From contig NZ_CVPC01000005.1 of assembly GCF_001049735.1 (NCBI RefSeq), positions 372,001-436,000 of the forward strand: 64,000 nucleotides of DNA, read 5' to 3'. The translations under genes were made by a program, and so were the position numbers. This stretch comes from Nereida ignava. GTDB lineage: Bacteria; Pseudomonadota; Alphaproteobacteria; Rhodobacterales; Rhodobacteraceae. The notes below the pieces were generated by a model. It was not told the origin of the DNA. It did not search any database and saw only the letters and a program-made list of their open reading frames with translations. Below, one piece after another: positions 35,887-46,354 of this stretch; the first letter of the stretch is position 1; every line of letters starts with the position of its first letter.

Positions 35887-37065
35887 ATGTATCCCCAGCG
35901 GTTTAGTGCCCTTCCGGCCTATGCATTTCCGCGTTTGCGCGCGTTATTGGACCACCTGCCGTCCGGCGGTGAACCGATTGCTATGACCATTGGTGAGCCA
36001 CAGCATGCGTTTCCCGAATTTGTCCCCGAGGTTCTTGCGGCCCACGTGTCGGGCTTTAACAAATACCCCCCCAACGATGGCGCGCCAGAGTTACTTGAAG
36101 CCATCGCCTCTTGGGTTGGTCGCCGGTTCGGCGCAAAAGTTGATGCAGCGACTGAGGTCCTAACGCTTAACGGGACCCGAGAGGGCCTGTATAATGTGAA
36201 CATGGCGCTGTGCCCTGAAAGTAAGAACGGGCAGCCGCCAGTCGTCCTTATTCCGAACCCGTTTTATCAAGTTTATGCAGTCAGCACGCTGAGCGCGTCT
36301 GCCGAGCCCATTTATGTAAATGCCACTGCAGAGACCGGCTTTTTGCCTGATTACGCAGGCCTGCCCGAAGATGTGCTTAAGCGTACTGCCATGTGTTATA
36401 TCTGTTCACCGGCGAACCCGCAGGGTGCCGTAGCAACGGAAAGCTATTGGCGCGAGTTGATTGGTTTGGCCGAGCGGTTTGATTTTAAGATTATCGCGGA
36501 TGAGTGCTATTCCGAGGTCTACCGCGACGCCCCGCCGACTGGTGCGCTGGAAGTTGCGCAAAAAATGGGTGCTGATCCCGAGCGTGTCTTGATTTTCCAT
36601 TCGCTGTCAAAGCGGTCAAATTTGGCGGGCTTACGCTCAGGGTTTGTTGTGTCAGGGCCGCAGAACATTGCGCGCATGAAACAGCTGAGAAACTATGCTG
36701 GTACACCACTGCCATTGCCGTTGCAGCATGTTGCTGTGGCGTGTTGGAACGATGAAACCCACGTTGCGGCGTCTCGGGCGCTTTACGCAGAGAAGTTTGA
36801 TCTAGCCGATGAGATTTTTGCTGATGTCGAAGGCTATCAATCGCCCGAGGCTGGCTTCTTTTTGTGGTTGCCCGTCGAGGACGCAGAACAAGCAGCAGTA
36901 AAGCTTTGGACGCAAACGGGCGTTCGTGTTCTGCCTGGTAGTTATCTGAGCCGCGATACGGATGCAGGTAATCCGGGGCAAAATTATATTCGGGTCGCAT
37001 TGGTGGCCCCAAAACAAGACGTGCAGCGCGGGCTTCTTGCTTTACGCGACTGCATCTACGGATGA
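35887..37065 (+). CDS. Class I/II PLP aminotransferase (DapC-like)
   Basis: A 392-residue PLP-dependent aminotransferase. The cofactor lysine is in [17 protein letters not shown] near residue 240. Other landmarks are [19 protein letters not shown], the CSPANPQG segment and a C-terminal NYIRVALV. The overall pattern resembles N-succinyldiaminopimelate aminotransferases, and dapB occurs elsewhere in the window, but substrate is not proven. ATG 35887 is preferred over TTG 35884. Its stop overlaps the first possible ftsK start. Confidence 0.85.
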   Translation: MYPQRFSALPAYAFPRLRALLDHLPSGGEPIAMTIGEPQHAFPEFVPEVLAAHVSGFNKYPPNDGAPELLEAIASWVGRRFGAKVDAATEVLTLNGTREGLYNVNMALCPESKNGQPPVVLIPNPFYQVYAVSTLSASAEPIYVNATAETGFLPDYAGLPEDVLKRTAMCYICSPANPQGAVATESYWRELIGLAERFDFKIIADECYSEVYRDAPPTGALEVAQKMGADPERVLIFHSLSKRSNLAGLRSGFVVSGPQNIARMKQLRNYAGTPLPLPLQHVAVACWNDETHVAASRALYAEKFDLADEIFADVEGYQSPEAGFFLWLPVEDAEQAAVKLWTQTGVRVLPGSYLSRDTDAGNPGQNYIRVALVAPKQDVQRGLLALRDCIYG

Positions 37066-37076
37066 GGAAACGGGAT

Positions 37077-39992
37077 ATGGCACTACGCACACAAGGTGAC
37101 CCTTTGTTCGATACGGACATGCAGGCGGCGATTGAAAAACGCTCGAAAGAGTTGATTGGTCTTGGCCTTTTGGTCTTGGGCGCGCTGAGCTGGGCGATGC
37201 TGTGGAGTTATTCCCCGTCCGATCCAAACTTTATGGTCGCCACAACAGCACCGATCGAGAATTGGCTTGGCCGCTTTGGCGCGGCACTGTCTGGCCCGCT
37301 TTTCATGATCGTGGGTAAAGGTGCATGGGTCATCCCAGCAGTGTTTATCGCGTGGGGCGTGCGCTTTATTTTGCACCGCGGTCAAGAACGTGCGGTGAGC
37401 TGTCTGATCTTCTTTCCAATTTTTGTCGCGATCGCCTCTATCTATGGTGCAAGCCTGACGCCACCTGCGGATTGGAACCACTCGTTTGGCTTGGGCGGAT
37501 TGTTTGGCGAGACTACTCTTGCGGTCATCCTTAGTATCTTGCCGTTTTCCCCCGCGTTCGGGGTCAAGCTGATGTCCCTGCTGACTGGTTTGGGCACTGT
37601 GGCGCTTGGTCTGTTCGTGCTTGGGTTCATCAAAGATGAGCTGCGTGTGATCGGACGTTTCCTGTTGGTGGGTTTGGTTGTCACGTATGCGCAGACGTTG
37701 AAAGTGTTGGGTAAAGGCGCTTCCGGAGCGGGTGTTGCAGCGCGCCACATGGCCGAGCGTCACGCGCAGATGCGTGAGGCACGCGCGGATGCAAAAGCAC
37801 TTGAGGCAGCACACCGTCATGAAACACTTTTACCTATGATGCATAGCGCGGAAGAAAAAGCACGCGTGGCGTCTGTTGTACGTGCTGACCCTGCATTTGG
37901 GGTCGAGCCTACGGTAGCTACAAATGCGGCTCCCTTGGTTGCTGATCCACGCCCCGCGCCGATGCCGGTGGCCGAGCCAAAGAAAGGCCTGCTTGCGCGC
38001 TTGATGCCAAAACCTGCACCGATGCCTGAACCAGAGTTGGTTGAACCGGCTTTAAGTGCTGATTTGTCTGCACCGGATGCGGGCACTGTATCTGCGCGTA
38101 TTTCTGACGCGATTAAGAACCGCGCGCGCGGTGTAGCGCAAGCCGCGCCACAAACTGCGGTGCGCGTTGAGCCATCATTGACGCCCCGTGGCCCTGAGCC
38201 GTTGATTGCCCAAACAACTCCGCCACAGATGTATGCGGATGAGGCGCCAATGTTTCATGAGGCCCTTGATGAGGGGCCAGATGCCTTAGTTGAAAGTTAT
38301 GATCCGGTAACGCCCGATGTGGCTGACCCTTATGCGGCTGTAACTCAAACGCCGCCTATGCAAATTCCCACACCGCAAGCGCGTTCAGTTGTACAGCATC
38401 CTGTGAAAAAAGCGGTCGTGCCATCGCGTCAGGCCAAAGCTGAGGCGCAGCCAGCCCTAGAGTTTGAGGAAAGCGCGAGCCAGTTTGACCTGCCGCCATT
38501 GAACCTGTTGCGTGCGCCAGACACTGTTGAGCGGCACCATCTGTCCGATGATGCGCTTGAGCAAAACGCACGGATGCTGGAAAGCGTTCTGGATGATTAC
38601 GGCGTAAAGGGTGAGATTGTCAGTGTTCGCCCAGGCCCCGTTGTAACGATGTACGAGCTTGAGCCAGCGCCGGGTTTGAAGGCCAGCCGCGTTATTGGTC
38701 TGGCCGATGACATTGCGCGTTCAATGTCTGCGCTTTCCGCGCGTGTTTCTACCGTGCCGGGACGTTCTGTTATTGGGATCGAGTTGCCCAACGAAAACCG
38801 TGAAATGGTAGTCCTGCGCGAAATCCTATCAGCACGTGATTTTGGCGACAGCAGCATGCGTCTGCCGCTTGCCTTGGGCAAAGATATTGGCGGCGAAAGT
38901 ATCGTGGCTAACCTTGCCAAGATGCCTCACCTGCTGATTGCGGGGACAACCGGTTCTGGTAAGTCTGTGGCGATCAACACAATGATTTTGTCGCTGCTTT
39001 ATAAACTTACACCCGATGAGTGCCGCCTGATCATGATTGACCCCAAAATGCTCGAACTGAGTGTTTATGACGGTATTCCACATCTGCTTAGCCCTGTTGT
39101 GACTGACCCTAAAAAGGCAGTTGTTGCGCTGAAGTGGACTGTGGGCGAGATGGAAGAGCGCTACCGCAAGATGTCGAAAATGGGTGTGCGTAATATTGAA
39201 GGTTACAACAGCCGCGTCCGCGACACTTTGGCCAAAGGTGAGCTGTTCAGCCGCACGGTTCAAACCGGTTTTGACGAAGATACGGGTGAACCGATTTTTG
39301 AGAGCGAAGAATTCCAGCCCGAAGTGCTGCCCTACATCGTGGTCATCGTTGATGAGATGGCAGACCTGATGATGGTGGCGGGTAAAGAGATCGAAGCCTG
39401 TATTCAGCGTCTTGCACAAATGGCGCGCGCGTCGGGCATTCACCTGATCATGGCCACTCAACGTCCTTCTGTTGACGTTATCACAGGTACAATTAAGGCA
39501 AACTTCCCCACGCGGATTTCGTTCCAAGTGACTTCAAAAATTGATAGTCGCACCATTCTGGGTGAGCAGGGCGCCGAGCAGCTTTTGGGCATGGGTGACA
39601 TGCTTTATATGGCTGGGGGCTCCAAAATTACTCGTGTTCATGGACCATTCTGCTCAGATGAAGAAGTTGAGGAAATTGTAAATTACCTCAAGGCTTTTGG
39701 CCCGCCTGAATATAAAAGTGGTGTTGTTGATGGCCCTGCGTCGGATCAAGAAAGTGATATCGATCTGGTTCTTGGGCTCGGTGGCAATACCGATGGCGAA
39801 GATGCGCTGTATGATACTGCGGTGCAAATCGTGGTTAAGGATCGCAAGTGCTCGACCAGTTATATTCAGCGTAAACTGGCAATTGGGTACAACAAGGCCG
39901 CGCGCCTTGTAGAGCAGATGGAGGAAGAAGGTCTTGTCTCTCCTGCTAACCACGTTGGCAAACGCGAGATCCTGATCCCAGAGGCGCAGTAA
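37077..39992 (+). CDS. ftsK: DNA translocase FtsK
   Basis: FtsK couples cell division to chromosome dimer resolution. The 971-residue protein has four membrane segments in the first ~200 residues, a Pro/Ala-rich linker to about 470, and the RecA-like motor. Walker A is [16 protein letters not shown], Walker B is [13 protein letters not shown], and the C-terminal gamma winged helix that reads KOPS is present ([30 protein letters not shown]). ATG 37077 is preferred after AGGAAACGGG; an ATG at 37062 overlaps the previous stop. Confidence 0.96.
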   Translation: MALRTQGDPLFDTDMQAAIEKRSKELIGLGLLVLGALSWAMLWSYSPSDPNFMVATTAPIENWLGRFGAALSGPLFMIVGKGAWVIPAVFIAWGVRFILHRGQERAVSCLIFFPIFVAIASIYGASLTPPADWNHSFGLGGLFGETTLAVILSILPFSPAFGVKLMSLLTGLGTVALGLFVLGFIKDELRVIGRFLLVGLVVTYAQTLKVLGKGASGAGVAARHMAERHAQMREARADAKALEAAHRHETLLPMMHSAEEKARVASVVRADPAFGVEPTVATNAAPLVADPRPAPMPVAEPKKGLLARLMPKPAPMPEPELVEPALSADLSAPDAGTVSARISDAIKNRARGVAQAAPQTAVRVEPSLTPRGPEPLIAQTTPPQMYADEAPMFHEALDEGPDALVESYDPVTPDVADPYAAVTQTPPMQIPTPQARSVVQHPVKKAVVPSRQAKAEAQPALEFEESASQFDLPPLNLLRAPDTVERHHLSDDALEQNARMLESVLDDYGVKGEIVSVRPGPVVTMYELEPAPGLKASRVIGLADDIARSMSALSARVSTVPGRSVIGIELPNENREMVVLREILSARDFGDSSMRLPLALGKDIGGESIVANLAKMPHLLIAGTTGSGKSVAINTMILSLLYKLTPDECRLIMIDPKMLELSVYDGIPHLLSPVVTDPKKAVVALKWTVGEMEERYRKMSKMGVRNIEGYNSRVRDTLAKGELFSRTVQTGFDEDTGEPIFESEEFQPEVLPYIVVIVDEMADLMMVAGKEIEACIQRLAQMARASGIHLIMATQRPSVDVITGTIKANFPTRISFQVTSKIDSRTILGEQGAEQLLGMGDMLYMAGGSKITRVHGPFCSDEEVEEIVNYLKAFGPPEYKSGVVDGPASDQESDIDLVLGLGGNTDGEDALYDTAVQIVVKDRKCSTSYIQRKLAIGYNKAARLVEQMEEEGLVSPANHVGKREILIPEAQ

Positions 39993-40088
39993 TACGCGCA
40001 AAAACGAAAGTGTTAGGCGATGTTATTGCCTAGCACTGGTAACTCCGCGAAACAGTGTCATGTAAATGATGCACAGGTTTGGATGCGG

Positions 40089-40697
40089 ATGAATAGAATG
40101 ACGAAAATAGCTAGTTTTGCGATGATGATGCTTTTGGCGCTTGGCGTTTCTGCATCTGCTGCTGAGAAGCTCTCACTGGATCAGATATCGGGCTACCTCA
40201 ACGACATGACCACTGCGCGGGGTGAGTTCACGCAGATCAATGCGGACCAAACTATTTCTACGGGCACGATTTACATCAAACGCCCCGGACGCATCCGGTT
40301 TGAGTACAACCCGCCAGAGCAAACGCTTGTCATGGCTGGCGGTAGTCAGGTGGCGATCTTTGATGGCAAGTCAGCAAATAACCCCGATCAATATCCGCTG
40401 CGCCGCACACCGCTGAACCTTTTGCTGGAACGCAACGTGGACTTGGCAAAACGCGATATGGTTGTGGGACATGAATTTGATGGTACGGCGACGTTTGTGC
40501 GCGCACAGGACCCTGAAAATCCACAATACGGTAGCATTCAGCTGGTGTTCACCGACAGCCCAACGCAGCTTCGTCAGTGGATCATCACGGATGAGATCGG
40601 CTCAGAGACAACTGTGATCCTTGGTCAGCTTGAGATGGACATCCCTCTTGGAGCGCGCTTGTTCAGCATCCCCCAAGAGGCAGAAAATTGGAATTAG
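40089..40697 (+). CDS. lolA: Outer membrane lipoprotein carrier protein
   Basis: LolA carries lipoproteins through the periplasm to the outer membrane. The precursor is about 202 residues with a signal peptide ending VSASAA, and the mature protein starts EKLSLDQISGYLNDMTTARGEFTQ. The concave-sheet segments TGTIYIKRPGRIRFEY and the final RLFSIPQE are typical. In-frame ATGs at 40083, 40089 and 40098 leave the exact start open. It follows ftsK, a frequent neighbour. Confidence 0.88.
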   Translation: MNRMTKIASFAMMMLLALGVSASAAEKLSLDQISGYLNDMTTARGEFTQINADQTISTGTIYIKRPGRIRFEYNPPEQTLVMAGGSQVAIFDGKSANNPDQYPLRRTPLNLLLERNVDLAKRDMVVGHEFDGTATFVRAQDPENPQYGSIQLVFTDSPTQLRQWIITDEIGSETTVILGQLEMDIPLGARLFSIPQEAENWN

Positions 40698-40708
40698 CGG
40701 TTACGCGC

Positions 40709-41293
40709 TTATGCCTTGCCGCAGGCGCGGAGCTGACTGTCATAAGTTACTGCGCGGTTACCGACTTCACGTGAGACCCGTAGCAACCACGGCTTGCGAT
40801 TATAACTACCCCGCGCGTATCCAGTGCGACCCTCATGATAGGCAAGGTATTGATTGCGAGCGTCGTTGAGCGGGATGCCCAAGCCATCGCGCGACTTAAC
40901 CATGTACCACCCCATAAAGTCAGTAGCATCGCCAATACGGTCGCGGCGTGCAGCCCAACGGCGTTGCTCAGAGCGGTACTCGTCCCATGTTGCATCAAGC
41001 GCTTGGCTGTATCCATAGGCAGAACTTTGGCGGCCCATCGGAATAACCCCAAGCGCATAACGATAGGGCGTGCGTGCGTTCGCGATGAACTTACTCTCTT
41101 GGTAAATCGCTGCCATTTGAACGGCGACAGGTACGCCCCACTTGCGCTCGGTCTTGCGCATCGCCGTCAGGTAAGACGGGCGCTGGTTGAGAATGCTGCA
41201 AGCATTATCAAGATTGCGGGGGGCTGAATAATTGCTGCTGCCGCACCCTGCGATTAGCACGCAAAACATCAATGCTCTGGATAGTCGTTTCAT
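40709..41293 (-). CDS. Lytic transglycosylase-like (SLT domain) lipoprotein
   Basis: A 194-residue lipoprotein precursor with lipobox LIAGC near residue 17. The body looks like a lysozyme-fold SLT domain: the putative catalytic glutamate is in AAIYQESKFIANARTP, followed by GYSQALDATWDEY and the Tyr-rich QYLAYHEGRTGYARG. It could cleave peptidoglycan glycan strands in the periplasm. It ends convergently with lolA, 11 bases apart. Confidence 0.78.
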   Translation of the reverse strand: MKRLSRALMFCVLIAGCGSSNYSAPRNLDNACSILNQRPSYLTAMRKTERKWGVPVAVQMAAIYQESKFIANARTPYRYALGVIPMGRQSSAYGYSQALDATWDEYRSEQRRWAARRDRIGDATDFMGWYMVKSRDGLGIPLNDARNQYLAYHEGRTGYARGSYNRKPWLLRVSREVGNRAVTYDSQLRACGKA

Positions 41294-41372
41294 CTGCCTG
41301 TCCCCATTTTTATCGGGTTATGCGTGGAACATAACTCAATTGAGGGATCCGCGAAACATGTTTTGGATTTTG

Positions 41373-42254
41373 CTACACCAGAAACGCTAATGTCAGCGGG
41401 ATCGTGATCAACGACATCACTGTTGAAGCAACCACCAAGCCCGCAACCGCATCTGCGTCCGCACCGTATTTTTCTGCGAGTAGATAAGATGTCACTGCGA
41501 CAGGCGTCGCGATTTGCACAATCAAAACTGCTGCCGCCGTGGATTCTAATCCAAACCATTGCGCGAGAAGAGCTGCGGCGCCGACGCAGACCACAACTTT
41601 AAGTGCTGACAAAATGATTGAAAGGGGAAGGTGCGCTGGCGTGAGGCGGGCCACGGCGACCCCCAAAGTGATTAGCATAATCGGGATCGCCATATCCCCA
41701 ACAAGGCCCAAGGCGTTTGTCAGGAATGTCGGTGTTTCCCAGCCTTGCCACAAAAACAACGCACCCAAAATGGTGGCCGCTACGATAGGCTCCTTGAGGA
41801 CCTTAAGCGGGGAGCCGCCCCCCGCGACCAACCAGATGCCAAAGGTGAACGAGTAGATTGCCATGATCGCGAAAACCACAACCGCATAGCCAAAGCCGGC
41901 CTCTCCAAACGCAAAAAGGCACAGCGGCAGGCCAAGGTTACCAGTGTTGCCCATGATTAACGGGGCAAGATAGGTGCGCCGGTCGAGCTTGCCTATTGCG
42001 ACCAGCCCCCAGCACAGCAGGGTTACCGCGCCGTATGCCGCAACAGTGGCAAGAGACAGCAGCGTTAGCGCGTTTGGATCAATTTCAGTTTGCATCAAAG
42101 CAACAAAGATCAAGCAGGGCACAGATATGGTCATGGCCAGCCGCGTGACGAATTCGACACGATACTCAAAGCCCATTTTCACCCAAACAAAGCCAATCAT
42201 GCCAAGGATAAATACTGGTGCTGTGATCTCGAGAACTGTTAATGCGAGGTTCAC
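41373..42254 (-). CDS. AEC-family transporter
   Basis: A 293-residue inner membrane transporter of the auxin efflux carrier family, with about ten hydrophobic helices. Family landmarks are the N-terminal half-helix ITAPVFILGMIGF, NTGNLGLPLCLFAFG in the middle, and LVGDMAIPIMLITLGVAVARL. The substrate is unknown. GTG 42254 is chosen because AAGGAAA precedes it at proper spacing; an ATG at 42317 would add 21 hydrophilic residues. It is divergent from hspQ. Confidence 0.85.
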   Translation of the reverse strand: MNLALTVLEITAPVFILGMIGFVWVKMGFEYRVEFVTRLAMTISVPCLIFVALMQTEIDPNALTLLSLATVAAYGAVTLLCWGLVAIGKLDRRTYLAPLIMGNTGNLGLPLCLFAFGEAGFGYAVVVFAIMAIYSFTFGIWLVAGGGSPLKVLKEPIVAATILGALFLWQGWETPTFLTNALGLVGDMAIPIMLITLGVAVARLTPAHLPLSIILSALKVVVCVGAAALLAQWFGLESTAAAVLIVQIATPVAVTSYLLAEKYGADADAVAGLVVASTVMSLITIPLTLAFLV

Positions 42255-42339
42255 AAACTGTTTCCTTCGATTTGGGGTTCGGAGCCCTAGACTCACGTTG
42301 TTACAAAGTTTAGGCAATGGCCTCGGGGGTTACAACGCT

Positions 42340-42666
42340 ATGCTCAAAACGCGCGCAAAATACTATCTGGGCCAAATCGTTCGGCATAAAAACCACCCGT
42401 TCCGCGGTGTGGTTTTCGACGTGGATGCAGAGTTTGCCAACACCGAAGAGTGGTACGACTCAATTCCCGAGGAAAGCCGGCCTGTGAAGGACCAGCCTTT
42501 TTATCACCTTTTGGCGGAAAATGAGCAAAGCTACTATGTCGCCTATGTTTCCGAGCAAAACCTGATCGCAGACTACTCCGGAGAGCCAGTTGGCCATCCC
42601 GATTTGGATGAGATGTTTGGCCCCTTCAATGATGGGGCCTACCAACTGCAATACCAGCTAAACTAG
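42340..42666 (+). CDS. hspQ: Heat shock protein HspQ
   Basis: HspQ (YccV family) is a hemimethylated-DNA-binding-like protein that modulates Lon substrate choice. The 108-residue protein begins LKTRAKYYLGQIVRHKNHPFRGVVFDVDAEF and contains QPFYHLLAENEQSYYVAYVSEQNL. ATG 42340 follows a GGGGG-type ribosome binding site; longer upstream frames overlap the transporter and are not credible. It ends 4 bases before the convergent GGT gene. Confidence 0.93.
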   Translation: MLKTRAKYYLGQIVRHKNHPFRGVVFDVDAEFANTEEWYDSIPEESRPVKDQPFYHLLAENEQSYYVAYVSEQNLIADYSGEPVGHPDLDEMFGPFNDGAYQLQYQLN

Positions 42667-42670
42667 CAGG

Positions 42671-44242
42671 TCAGATGCCCAAGGCGCATCCGTCTTTGCG
42701 CGGATCAGAGCCACCTTCCAGCACACCGTTGTCATGCAAAACAATCGCCTGCGCGCCGCCAATTGGGGTGTCTGGTACATCAACAGTATGGCCAAGGCCG
42801 GTTAGTTCGTTGCGCACATCATCGCTGTAGCCGCGCTCAACCTTCAGGGTTCCCTTGTCCGCAAACGAACGGGGCGCATCAATGGCGTTCTGAACTGACA
42901 TGTCAAAGTCGACCATGTTGCTGATCAAACGCGCATGCCCATTTGGTTGATATGCACCACCCATCACGCCGAACGGCATAAGCACGCGACCTGCTTTTTT
43001 GACGATGCCCGGAATGATTGTGTGCATTGGGCGCTTACCGCCCGCAGCCTCGTTTGGGTGACCTTCTTCAAGCGTGAAGCCTGCGCCACGGTTTTGGAAC
43101 AAAACCCCGTAGTTGGGTGTGGCGATGCCAGAACCGAAACCGTGAAATACAGAATAGATCAACGAAACACTCATCCGGTTTTTATCGACGACAGTGATGT
43201 AGATCGTATCTTTGTGAACAGCTTCCGAGATGGCTTTGGGATCAGCCATCGCTTGTTTGGGATCGATCAGGTCGCACAAACGGTCCGCAGTATCTTGGGA
43301 CAACAGATAATCGGTCGGCGTGCCTGTGTCAGCGATGAACCGGTTGCGTGCGTCATAGGCAAGCTTTGCGATTTCGGCTTCAATATGCACGCGCTCTGCG
43401 CCAAACGGGTCCATGGATTTAATGTCAAAGCGCTTCATCATGTTCATCATGAGGATCGCTGTCGCGCCGTGTCCGTTTGGCGGGTGCTCGACCACTTCCA
43501 AATCACCGTAGGTGCCGGAAATGGGCTGTGTGTAATCGCACTGGGTGCTGGCAAAGTCGTCCATCGTGTGCGTGCCGCCAGCCGCATTTAGCGTCGCTAC
43601 CATTTCTTCAGCGACTGCGCCCGTGTAGAAACCATCGCGGCCGTGTTCCGCCAAATGGCGCAACAATTTCAGCTGTCGTGGGTCGCGGAATAGTTCACCG
43701 GTTTTGTAGACCTCGCCGCCCTTGAGGAATTGATCGCGCGCGCTTCCCTGAAGTGCTTCAAGCCCCTCCGCCCAATCAAAGGCAACACGTGGCGCAACGG
43801 GTATACCGTGCTCAGCGTAGTGCATAGACGGTTGCAGCAGAACATCCCAGGGTAGCTGCCCCCAGTCTTTGGAGAGCCGCGCAAAGGCATCAACAGCGCC
43901 GGGAATTGTGACGGCAGAAGCATCGCGGAGTGGAATAGTGTCATGACCGTCCGCGCGTAATTTAGCGGCGGAAAGGCCAGCGGGCGCGTGGCCTGATCCG
44001 TTCATGGCCTTGATTTCGTTGCTGTTTGGCGGCGTGAAAAGAACAAAGCAATCGCCGCCTAGCCCAGTCATTTGTGGCTCACACAGTCCCAGTACAATTG
44101 CTGCAGAGATAGCCGCGTCCATCGCGTTGCCACCCTTTGCAATGATATCAAGCGCGATTTTGCTGCCGATTGGGTGGGATGTGGCCACCATAGCATCTTG
44201 CGCGAAAACGGAAGAGCGGTGTGGTTTGTGGAAATCGCGCAT
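42671..44242 (-). CDS. Gamma-glutamyltransferase family protein
   Basis: An Ntn-hydrolase of 523 residues that transfers or hydrolyses gamma-glutamyl groups. The self-cleavage threonine is in KDTIYITVVDKNRMSVSLIYS near residue 350. N-terminal AFVATSHPIGSKIALDIIAKGGNAMDAA-like and C-terminal MPFGVMGGAYQPNGHARL segments match the family. No signal peptide is seen, in contrast to E. coli Ggt, so it may act in the cytoplasm or belong to the Ywrd-like group. Confidence 0.87.
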   Translation of the reverse strand: MRDFHKPHRSSVFAQDAMVATSHPIGSKIALDIIAKGGNAMDAAISAAIVLGLCEPQMTGLGGDCFVLFTPPNSNEIKAMNGSGHAPAGLSAAKLRADGHDTIPLRDASAVTIPGAVDAFARLSKDWGQLPWDVLLQPSMHYAEHGIPVAPRVAFDWAEGLEALQGSARDQFLKGGEVYKTGELFRDPRQLKLLRHLAEHGRDGFYTGAVAEEMVATLNAAGGTHTMDDFASTQCDYTQPISGTYGDLEVVEHPPNGHGATAILMMNMMKRFDIKSMDPFGAERVHIEAEIAKLAYDARNRFIADTGTPTDYLLSQDTADRLCDLIDPKQAMADPKAISEAVHKDTIYITVVDKNRMSVSLIYSVFHGFGSGIATPNYGVLFQNRGAGFTLEEGHPNEAAGGKRPMHTIIPGIVKKAGRVLMPFGVMGGAYQPNGHARLISNMVDFDMSVQNAIDAPRSFADKGTLKVERGYSDDVRNELTGLGHTVDVPDTPIGGAQAIVLHDNGVLEGGSDPRKDGCALGI

Positions 44243-44314
44243 GACGTGCCTCGCTTATGATCTGGTTGGGCAGACATTAGGCTAAATCTTTGGCTCGTCT
44301 ATGGGGCTTTCGAA

Positions 44315-44797
44315 TTAATGTGGTGTGGGCGCTGGCACTTTGGTGATGATAAAGCTTAGGTGGTTTGTGCCGTTGCTGCGCTTGTACTCAAGATTGTCAG
44401 CCAAGGTGTTGATGATGATCAGGCCGAAACCACTTTCAGGTAGGCGACTTGCCTCAGGTGTAGCTGCTTCAGTTGGCAGCTGCACAGCCTCAGGAATGGC
44501 CATGCCTTTATCAAAGACATGAAACTGCCACGCCCAAACCAGATCATCGGCCGTGACATTGATCGTGCCACAATCTGTGTTGCTGTAAGCGTGCTCACTG
44601 ATGTTGTTCAGAATTTCTGCCAATACCAATTCGGCAATGGTAATTGTTTCGGCGCCACCTAGTGTGCGTTTGGACAGTTGCGTACGAATGCTATGGAGCA
44701 CGCGCCGAATACCTGTCGGAGTGGCGTCGCACTGCACTTCAAAAAGCATATTAGACGCCTCAACGGCGCGCGTTTGGCTCAAAGCTTTTTCACACAT
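44315..44797 (-). CDS. RsbW-like anti-sigma factor / serine kinase (GHKL ATPase)
   Basis: A 160-residue GHKL-fold protein of the anti-sigma kinase type. The N box is AELVLAEILNNISEHAY, the G1 box VFDKG and the G2 box ESGFGLIIINTLAD. It overlaps the upstream STAS gene by 8 bases, so the two form a partner-switching pair. The sigma factor or other target is not in the window. The first 16 residues may not belong, as MLFEVQCDATP is also a possible start. Confidence 0.82.
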   Translation of the reverse strand: MCEKALSQTRAVEASNMLFEVQCDATPTGIRRVLHSIRTQLSKRTLGGAETITIAELVLAEILNNISEHAYSNTDCGTINVTADDLVWAWQFHVFDKGMAIPEAVQLPTEAATPEASRLPESGFGLIIINTLADNLEYKRSNGTNHLSFIITKVPAPTPH

Positions 44798-45125
44798 CTG
44801 CGGGATACGTCACTGGCAGTTGTTTGTGGATTTTGAAAACAGTGTCCATGCGCGTCAGGCTGAAAACCTTTTCGACAGCTGAGGACAAGCAGGCAAGCTC
44901 TAGCGCTGTGCCGTTTGGCATTTGTTTAAGTGCCGCAACGATCGCACCAAGCCCGCTGGAATCAATGAATGTTACTTCGCTAAGATCAAGTATCGTGCGG
45001 CCTGTCTCGTCTTGTGTGGCGGCTCTCATCGCGTCTTTGAATGCAATCGCCGCCATCGCGTCAATCCTTGCCTCTTCGACGCGCAGGATCAATCCTGCTG
45101 GCGTCGTTGTTTGTGTTAGTCTCAC
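44790..45125 (-). CDS. STAS-domain anti-anti-sigma factor
   Basis: A 111-residue STAS protein. The phosphorylatable serine is in VTFIDSSGLGAIVAALK near residue 56. It should bind the adjacent RsbW-like kinase when unphosphorylated and release its target. The start is GTG 45125, preceded by a strong GGAGGG ribosome binding site. It is the first gene of the pair. Confidence 0.87.
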   Translation of the reverse strand: MRLTQTTTPAGLILRVEEARIDAMAAIAFKDAMRAATQDETGRTILDLSEVTFIDSSGLGAIVAALKQMPNGTALELACLSSAVEKVFSLTRMDTVFKIHKQLPVTYPADV

Positions 45126-45249
45126 CTTTTACCCTCCGGTTCACCCTGCAGACGGGTGTAAAGGCCCAACCGTTACCAATTCCTTTCTTGTGCCCGCGTG
45201 ATCCGCAGCGCATTTATCTAAAATGATCACCAAACCAGAGCCGCCCGTC

Positions 45250-45705
45250 ATGATTGATTATCCCGCTTTGCACAAAACCATTGATGCGCTGACTGAAGGT
45301 GAAACAGATGAGATTGCTCTGATGGCGACGGTCGTGTGCGAGGTGCATCACGCGGATGATCGGTTTGATTGGACTGGGTTTTACCGCGTGACAGAACCCG
45401 AAGTTTTGAAAATCGGCCCATATCAAGGTGGGCACGGATGCCTAAAAATTCCGTTTTCTCGTGGTGTTTGTGGCGCTGCAGCGCGCCTTCAGTCCCCACA
45501 GTTGGTTGCGGATGTTCATGCGTTTGAGGGGCATATTGCATGTGCGTCGTCCACGCAGTCTGAGTTGGTTTTGCCCGTATTTGATGGGCATGGTACTCTT
45601 TTGGCGGTGTTCGATTTGGACAGCGATCAGCCTGCTGCTTTTACAAATGAAGACGTGCAGCAGATGACATCTTTGTTGCACCGTGTTTTTCAAAAAGTTC
45701 TTTAG
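45250..45705 (+). CDS. Free methionine-(R)-sulfoxide reductase (GAF domain)
   Basis: A 151-residue GAF-domain enzyme that reduces free methionine-R-sulfoxide. The three active cysteines of the family are visible in GCLKIPFSRGVCGAAAR and HIACASSTQSELVLPV. The substrate-binding DWTGFYRV and GPYQGGHG are also present. ATG 45250 begins at the family's usual position (MIDYPAL); an ATG at 45223 adds 9 residues. It stands alone. Confidence 0.88.
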   Translation: MIDYPALHKTIDALTEGETDEIALMATVVCEVHHADDRFDWTGFYRVTEPEVLKIGPYQGGHGCLKIPFSRGVCGAAARLQSPQLVADVHAFEGHIACASSTQSELVLPVFDGHGTLLAVFDLDSDQPAAFTNEDVQQMTSLLHRVFQKVL

Positions 45706-45790
45706 CCAACTGAAATTTTTATCTTGGCAAAACCAGAATTTTCCGGCTACGTGAAATAACGCATTATTTTTTCACGAAGAGGTTTGAGTC

Positions 45791-46354
45791 GTGCGACATG
45801 AACAGCCGGTCAAAACGCTTGGCGCTGACTTAAGAGCCCTGCGCAAAGCGCGTGGTATGAAGCTGCAAGATCTTGCGGATACGCTTGGTCGCTCTGTCGG
45901 CTGGGTGTCGCAGGTTGAGCGCGATATGTCTGAGCCTTCAATCAATGATTTGCGTGACATGGCGCGTGCACTTGATGTGTCTGTGTCGTCTTTGTTTCGC
46001 GTAAATGCAGCCCCTGACGAGGAGGGGCTGATCGTTCGTGCAGGTGCGCGCCGCCCAATCGGATCACGCGCCGCCGGTCTGGTTGAGGAGCTTTTGTCGC
46101 CCGATCTTAGCGATGACTTTGAGGTGGTGCATTCAAGCTTTGCAGTGGGCGCCGTTCTTGAGCAGTTCGTAGAGCGCCCGACACAAGAGGTTGGGTATAT
46201 TGTGCGGGGCAAACTTGACGTAACCATCGCGGACAAGACGTTTACCCTCTCAAAAGGGGATAGCTTCCGCGTGAAGGGTCAACCTTTCCGGTGGGCGAAC
46301 CCCTACAGTGAAACATGTGAGGCGGTCTGGGTTATCGCACCACCGGTCTATTGA
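45791..46354 (+). CDS. XRE-type transcriptional regulator with cupin domain
   Basis: A 187-residue regulator with a helix-turn-helix at residues ~12-65 (LQDLADTLGRSVGWVSQVERD) and a C-terminal cupin (GYIVRGKLDVTIADKTFTLSKGDSF). The cupin probably senses a small molecule. Its stop shares one base with the GFA gene start (TGATG), and the two GcvT-type enzymes follow, so it probably controls this catabolic cluster. The start is GTG 45791. Confidence 0.88.
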   Translation: MRHEQPVKTLGADLRALRKARGMKLQDLADTLGRSVGWVSQVERDMSEPSINDLRDMARALDVSVSSLFRVNAAPDEEGLIVRAGARRPIGSRAAGLVEELLSPDLSDDFEVVHSSFAVGAVLEQFVERPTQEVGYIVRGKLDVTIADKTFTLSKGDSFRVKGQPFRWANPYSETCEAVWVIAPPVY

